From the NCBI GenBank assembly GCA_903895695.1, contig CAITUY010000177.1:59950-123949 (forward strand): a stretch of 64,000 nucleotides of DNA. The letters run 5' to 3'. The notes under the pieces are model-generated. The model ran no database searches and was not told the origin of the DNA. It worked only from the letters and a program-made list of their open reading frames with translations. Origin of the DNA: an uncultured bacterium (GTDB taxonomy: Bacteria; Verrucomicrobiota; Kiritimatiellia; CAIKKV01; CAITUY01). The translations under genes and the position numbers were made by a program. How positions within the stretch are numbered: position 1 is the first letter of the stretch; each line of letters begins with the position of its first letter. Shown piece after piece: positions 59,646 through 64,000 of the stretch.

Positions 59646-60095
59646 ATGGCAATTGAAGTTATTCTGATGGCGGATGTGAAGGACCTCGGGACCGAGGGCC
59701 AGGTCGTGCGCGTAACCGAAGGGTTCGCGCGGAACTACCTCGTCCCGAACAAGCTGGGCGCACCCGTGACGGAGGCGACCCGTCGGCGGCTGGCCAAACT
59801 CCAGCAGCAGCGCGAAGCGGTCCGCAAGGAGGCCGCCGAGAAGGCCCGGGCGTACGCCGCGACCCTTGAGAAGGGCTCGTACACGATTTCCGTGAAGGTG
59901 GGCGAAGGCGAGAAGCTCTTCGGCTCCGTCACCGCGGCCGACATCCACAAGGTGATGCAAGGCCAGGGATTCGAAGTCGACAAGCACGCCGTGCAGTTGG
60001 ACGAACCCATTCGCGAACTCGGAGTCTACGAGGTGAAGGTCAAGCTGCACGCTGACGTCAATGCCGTGATCAAGGTCTGGATCGTCCAGGAATAG
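59646..60095 (+). CDS. rplI: 50S ribosomal protein L9
   Basis: A 149-residue protein. ATG 59646 follows GGGAGGAA and matches the family N-terminus MAIEVILMADVKDLG. The long central helix and C-terminal domain are complete. It starts 98 bp after rpsR. Confidence 0.92.
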   Translation: MAIEVILMADVKDLGTEGQVVRVTEGFARNYLVPNKLGAPVTEATRRRLAKLQQQREAVRKEAAEKARAYAATLEKGSYTISVKVGEGEKLFGSVTAADIHKVMQGQGFEVDKHAVQLDEPIRELGVYEVKVKLHADVNAVIKVWIVQE

Positions 60096-60099
60096 GCCC

Positions 60100-61512
60100 A
60101 TGGCCCAGGGTGCCCCTGTTTCGCCCGCCGGCGCGCGCGTCGACCGCGTGCCGCCCCACAGCGACGAGGCGGAGCGGGGTGTTTTGGGGTCCGTGCTGCT
60201 TGATGGCGAGAAGATCCTCGATCTGTGCGTCGAGCGGCAACTCCTTCCGGAATCTTTCTACGTCCCCGCGCATCGTACGGTCTACGAGACCATGCTGGAG
60301 ATGTCTCGCGAGAGGCGTCCCATCGATCTTCTCACCGTCAGCGAACGGCTGCAGAGCGCCGGGCTGCTGGATCGCGTGGGGGGCGGCACGGCGCTTGACC
60401 GGCTCGTCGACGCCACGCCGACGGCGGCCCATGCGGAATACTACATCGGGATCGTCCGGGACAAGTTCCTCCTCCGGTGCGTGATCGACACGGCCCGCGA
60501 CGCGGAGCGCCGTTGTTACGAGTCCACCGATGACGCCATGGGGGTGCTCAGCAACGTCGAGCAGGCTTTTTTCGACATCACCTCCCGCCAGCACGGAAGC
60601 ATGCGCCCGTGGCAGGACCTGATCCACGAGATGGTGGGCCTGCTCGACAACACACACCGCGGCATGGAGGGCGTGAGGTGCGGCTTCAGGGATATCGACC
60701 ATTACCTGCAGGGGCTCAAGCCCAGCAACATGGTCGTGCTGGCTGCGCGTCCTTCCGTCGGCAAAACGTCGTTGGCCATGAACATCGCCGAGAATGTGGC
60801 GCTAGGCTTCGGCGATCCGGAGAACCGGCCGCGGCCCGTCGGCGTGTTCAGCCTGGAAATGTCCTGCCTGGACTTGGTGAAGCGCATGATGTGCTGCAAG
60901 GCGGAGGTCTCCGCCCACACGATCTCCGGCGGCTTCATTTCCGGCGTCAATCACGGCAAGCTCATGGCCGCTGCCGATGCCCTGGTCGGCGCGCCCATCT
61001 TCCTTGACGATTCCGCCGGTCTCGACATCACCGAACTGCGCGCCCGGGCGCGCCGGATGAAAGCCAAGCACAACGTCGAGTTGATCGTCATCGACTACCT
61101 CCAACTGCTCCGGGCTCCCGAGTATTCGCGCCACGGCCGCCAGGTCGAGATCACGGTCGTTTCCGGCAACATCAAGGCCATGGCCAAGGAATTGCGCGTG
61201 CCTGTGCTGGTGTTGAGCCAGCTCAGCCGGGCACCCGAGGCGCGTGAGGACGAGCGGCCCAAGCTGTCCGACTTGCGCGATTCAGGTTCCATCGAACAGG
61301 ATGCCGACGTGGTGATGCTGTTGCGCCGGCCGCGGCGCGGCACCGGGTCCGGGACCGGGCCGGATGGCGAGCCCGAGGACGAGAACACCGCCCTGCTCGA
61401 CATTGCCAAGAACCGCAACGGGCCCGCCGGGCTTGAAATCAGAATGATCTTCCAGAAGGAATACACGCGATTCCGCGACGCGGCGCACGGGGTGGATGAG
61501 CAGGCCGGCTGA
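60100..61512 (+). CDS. dnaB: Replicative DNA helicase
   Basis: A 470-residue protein, 4 bp after rplI. N-terminal domain 15-115 (PHSDEAERGVLGSVLLD), RecA-like ATPase with Walker A ARPSVGKTSL (Lys222), Walker B LIVIDYLQLL, and SQLSR motif. No intein is visible. Placement after rplI is the common bacterial order. Confidence 0.92.
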   Translation: MAQGAPVSPAGARVDRVPPHSDEAERGVLGSVLLDGEKILDLCVERQLLPESFYVPAHRTVYETMLEMSRERRPIDLLTVSERLQSAGLLDRVGGGTALDRLVDATPTAAHAEYYIGIVRDKFLLRCVIDTARDAERRCYESTDDAMGVLSNVEQAFFDITSRQHGSMRPWQDLIHEMVGLLDNTHRGMEGVRCGFRDIDHYLQGLKPSNMVVLAARPSVGKTSLAMNIAENVALGFGDPENRPRPVGVFSLEMSCLDLVKRMMCCKAEVSAHTISGGFISGVNHGKLMAAADALVGAPIFLDDSAGLDITELRARARRMKAKHNVELIVIDYLQLLRAPEYSRHGRQVEITVVSGNIKAMAKELRVPVLVLSQLSRAPEAREDERPKLSDLRDSGSIEQDADVVMLLRRPRRGTGSGTGPDGEPEDENTALLDIAKNRNGPAGLEIRMIFQKEYTRFRDAAHGVDEQAG

Positions 61513-61536
61513 CCGGCACCGGAGGCATGCACGACC

Positions 61537-63864
61537 ATGACGTTACGATGGACGATTAGTGCGGCTGCCAGCGTCCTGCTGGCGTGGACGGGGCTGGCCG
61601 GCGCGGAGCCGGTCAAGGCCGTGAACGTACGCGCCCCCGGCGACATTCCCGTGGATGCCGCCATGGTGCGCACCTACCTGGCGGTCAAGCCCGGCGCGAC
61701 GCTCGACCGCAACACGGTTGCCAGCGATGTCCGCAACCTGCTGGCTTCCGGCCGTTTCAGCGACGTGCGGGCCGAGGTCGAGACGGCCGCGGATGGCGTG
61801 ACCCTGACCTATGTCGTCCGACCCAAGCTCAAGCTCACGCAGCCCGTCAAGGTCACGGGGGCCGAGGAACTGGGCGAAAGCAAGGTGCGCGAACTCCTGG
61901 AACTCAGCGCCGGCGACTACGTCGACGATCCGACCGTGGCGGCGCGGGTTGTGAAACTTAAGGAGGAGTACCGCAAGCGTCTCTACGCGTTCGCATCCGT
62001 GACCTGGACGGTGGACGTTGTGGATCGCGAACGGGGCCTGGCCACGGTCACGGTGCGCGTTCGCGAAGGCGACCGGACGAGCATCCGCCGGGTGGTCTTC
62101 CCCGGCCGCGAGGCCGTGGACTACGGGGACCTGCGGTCGGCCATGGACATCCCGGCGTGGTACAATCCGCTCGGCTGGTTCCGCCGGACGCCTTACGACG
62201 CCGAGGAACTCAAGGGCGGGTGCGAGCACGTGGCGGCCGTGTACAAGGACCACGGGTACCTGGACGTCCGGGTGGGCGAGCCGAAGATCGAGGAGATCGT
62301 TCCCGGCCGCTTCCTCGTCACCGTGCCGATCGTCGAAGGGCTGCGCTACCACATCGCCCGGTCGAGCGTCAGCGGCAACACGCTCTACCCGGCGCCCGAA
62401 CTGACGCGGGCGGCGGGACTCAAGGCCGGCGACGTCGCCTCCATGATCGCGATCAACAAGGCGGCCGAGGCGATCCGCGACTACTACGAGAGCCGCGGGT
62501 ACATGCGGACGAGCGTGACCCCCCTGCTCGACCTGCGCGACAAGGCGGGCGACGTGGACGTGCGGTTTGCCATCGGCGAAGGCCGCCTGACCTATGTCAA
62601 TGAAGTCATCATCCGCGGCAACAGTGTTACCAAGGACAAGGTCGTGCGCCGCGAGCTGCTCGTGTATCCCGACGAGCGTTTCGACGGCGTGCGGACGCGC
62701 AAGAGCGAGAGCCGCCTGCGTAACCTGGGGTTCTTTTCCAATGTGTCGACCTATGATGAGCCGACCGCCGAGAGCAATCGCAGCGATCTGGTGTTCGAGG
62801 TCGAAGAGCAACGGACCGGGCAGTTCACGGCGGGCGCCGGGTTCTCGAGCATCGACAAGCTGATCGGGTTCGCCGAGATCAGCCAGGGCAACTTCGACTT
62901 CCGGGGCTGGCCCTTCCTGGGGGCCGGCGAAAAGATCAAGTTGCGCGCCGAGTTCGGTTCGACGACCGAGAACTACACGTTGTCGTTCGTGGAGCCCTGG
63001 TTCCTGGACCGCAGGCTTTCGCTCGGATGGGATCTGTACAGCCAGCGTCTGAATAACACCGACTACGACGTGCAACGCCTGGGCACTGCCGTCAGCCTGG
63101 GCGTGCCGCTGCCCGGCCCCAACCGGTTCGATCTGAAATACCGGCTGGAACAGGTCGAGACGAAGAATGTCACCGACACCAACGCCTACGAGATTGTCGA
63201 GGACCAGGAGACCAAGCCGTTCTCCTTTGACGAGCCGAAGCACGTGGCCAGTTCGCTCTCCGCCAGCCTCGGGCACGACACGCGCGACAATTTCTTCCTT
63301 CCCACGCGCGGCCTGCGGGCCTACGCGACGGGCACCCTCATGGGCGGCCCGCTGGGCTTCGATACGGAACTGTACTCCCTGGAAGCCGGCGGGACGTATT
63401 ACGTGCCCCTGTGGTGGGAGCACGTCTTCAGCCTGCGGGTCCGCGGCGAAGTCATCGACACCTACGGCGACACCGAAGAGGTGCCGATATCGGAACGGCT
63501 TTTCATGGGCGGGTCGAGCACCGTGCGGGGGTTCCGCTATCGCTGGGTGGGTCCCAAGGCGGAGCGGGTCAACGGCGACGGCACCGCGCTGCCGTGCGGC
63601 GGTCAGAGCCTCGCCCTCGCCAGCGCGGAGTACACGATTCCGATCGTGTCCAAGCTTCGCTTCGCCACCTTCTACGACGTCGGGAACGTGTGGCTCGACC
63701 CGTACCAGTTCGATTTCGACCACCTGGCCGCCGGCGTGGGCGTGGGCCTCAGGCTCGATATCCCGGGGTTCCCGATGCGGTTCGACTATGCGTGGCCGAC
63801 GGAAAGGGACGATCCGCGGAGCCAGACGGAGCGGTGGAGTTTCTCGATCGGCTACGGCCGTTGA
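61537..63864 (+). CDS. bamA: Outer membrane assembly factor BamA
   Basis: A 775-residue protein with signal peptide (cleavage near AGAEP). Several POTRA domains span about 25-430, followed by an Omp85 beta-barrel (about 450-775) with the SSTVRGFRYRWVG region carrying the conserved VRGF motif. It inserts proteins into the outer membrane, so the cell is diderm. The GGAGG site lies 13 nt before ATG 61537. Confidence 0.88.
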   Translation: MTLRWTISAAASVLLAWTGLAGAEPVKAVNVRAPGDIPVDAAMVRTYLAVKPGATLDRNTVASDVRNLLASGRFSDVRAEVETAADGVTLTYVVRPKLKLTQPVKVTGAEELGESKVRELLELSAGDYVDDPTVAARVVKLKEEYRKRLYAFASVTWTVDVVDRERGLATVTVRVREGDRTSIRRVVFPGREAVDYGDLRSAMDIPAWYNPLGWFRRTPYDAEELKGGCEHVAAVYKDHGYLDVRVGEPKIEEIVPGRFLVTVPIVEGLRYHIARSSVSGNTLYPAPELTRAAGLKAGDVASMIAINKAAEAIRDYYESRGYMRTSVTPLLDLRDKAGDVDVRFAIGEGRLTYVNEVIIRGNSVTKDKVVRRELLVYPDERFDGVRTRKSESRLRNLGFFSNVSTYDEPTAESNRSDLVFEVEEQRTGQFTAGAGFSSIDKLIGFAEISQGNFDFRGWPFLGAGEKIKLRAEFGSTTENYTLSFVEPWFLDRRLSLGWDLYSQRLNNTDYDVQRLGTAVSLGVPLPGPNRFDLKYRLEQVETKNVTDTNAYEIVEDQETKPFSFDEPKHVASSLSASLGHDTRDNFFLPTRGLRAYATGTLMGGPLGFDTELYSLEAGGTYYVPLWWEHVFSLRVRGEVIDTYGDTEEVPISERLFMGGSSTVRGFRYRWVGPKAERVNGDGTALPCGGQSLALASAEYTIPIVSKLRFATFYDVGNVWLDPYQFDFDHLAAGVGVGLRLDIPGFPMRFDYAWPTERDDPRSQTERWSFSIGYGR

Positions 63865-63873
63865 GAAGAAGGG

Positions 63874-63902
63874 TTGACTTTAGATTGTTAATCGTATAGC
63901 AT
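63874..63902 (+). promoter_or_regulatory. Putative sigma-70 promoter before the last gene
   Basis: TTGACT (63874-63879), a 17-nt spacer and TAGCAT (63897-63902) fit -35/-10 boxes in an AT-rich stretch 42 bp before the next start codon. Confidence 0.5.
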
Positions 63903-63943
63903 TAATTATTCATTTTGAAGGTCTCGTGACGAAGGAGAGTGCA

Positions 63944-64000
63944 ATGCAACGAACGATCGGGATGTGGGCGGCCGGCCTGGCGCTGGCCTGTGGCGCGGCT
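63944..64000 (+). CDS. N-terminus of a secreted protein, possibly Skp/OmpH
   Basis: ATG 63944 follows AAGGAGAG. Nineteen codons encode MQRTIGMWAAGLALACGAA, a signal peptide. The gene continues outside the window. A Skp/OmpH chaperone is the usual neighbour of bamA, but nothing in the visible residues proves it. Confidence 0.6.
   Translation, partial: MQRTIGMWAAGLALACGAA

Overview
The window looks like a chromosome segment of an anaerobic, glycan-degrading Gram-negative bacterium with high GC content. A member of the PVC group such as Kiritimatiellota or Lentisphaerota is the best guess. Support: secreted enzymes for sulfated or complex polysaccharides (two DUF6067 proteins, heparinase II/III-like lyases, SGNH and AXE1-like esterases, a GH127 arabinofuranosidase, a type I sulfatase), three glycyl radical enzymes that imply anaerobic metabolism, a BamA outer membrane assembly factor, and split Gld-type ABC genes. 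The phylum is inferred; no 16S rRNA gene is present.

Layout. 1-17852 (+) is a polysaccharide-degradation cluster, much of it joined by ATGA start/stop overlaps. 17946-26336 (-) is a long operon-like run: two SPFH proteins, a CaCA antiporter, a GldA-type ATPase, a GldF-GldG fusion, DUF4340, MntP and a GemA-like protein. 26596-27465 holds an SGNH hydrolase gene between inverted repeats. 27593-31436 (-) encodes a C39-like peptidase, a histidine kinase and an NtrC-type regulator. 31524-33719 (+) is the first glycyl radical enzyme. 33764-42160 is an accessory region: a nucleotidyltransferase/winged-helix pair (+), then a minus-strand series of gene blocks set apart by four related 70-130 bp repeats. 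These blocks hold DUF2971, a Sel1-repeat protein and a DEDDh exonuclease/J-domain fusion, plus several toxin-antitoxin modules, of which two have truncated toxins and one antitoxin has no toxin. 42452-54894 is a second carbohydrate locus: GH127, glycyl radical enzyme, its radical-SAM activase, sulfatase, a URO-D family protein, a third glycyl radical enzyme (-) and a heparinase-like protein. 54961-64000 (+) is a housekeeping run: ispE, tRNA-Gln, prs, rplY, pth, rpsF, ssb, rpsR, rplI, dnaB, bamA and the first codons of a secreted protein that may be Skp/OmpH.

How the genes fit together. The two carbohydrate loci can strip sulfate, acyl and uronate groups from polysaccharides, and the glycyl radical enzymes probably act on the released small polyols, sugars or their degradation products. 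All three carry a Cys-X-Glu active-site signature typical of radical dehydratases/lyases. Only one activase is visible, so it may serve all three.

The most unusual material is the 35488-42160 region. There, a repeat with attC-like placement and fold lies 41-57 bp upstream of each gene block, all blocks share one orientation, and antitoxins outlive their toxins. I read this as an integron-like cassette array or a similar repeat-mediated gene store. The DUF2971/Sel1/exonuclease-J operon is the best candidate for an undescribed, possibly defensive, system. No integrase gene is visible in the window.
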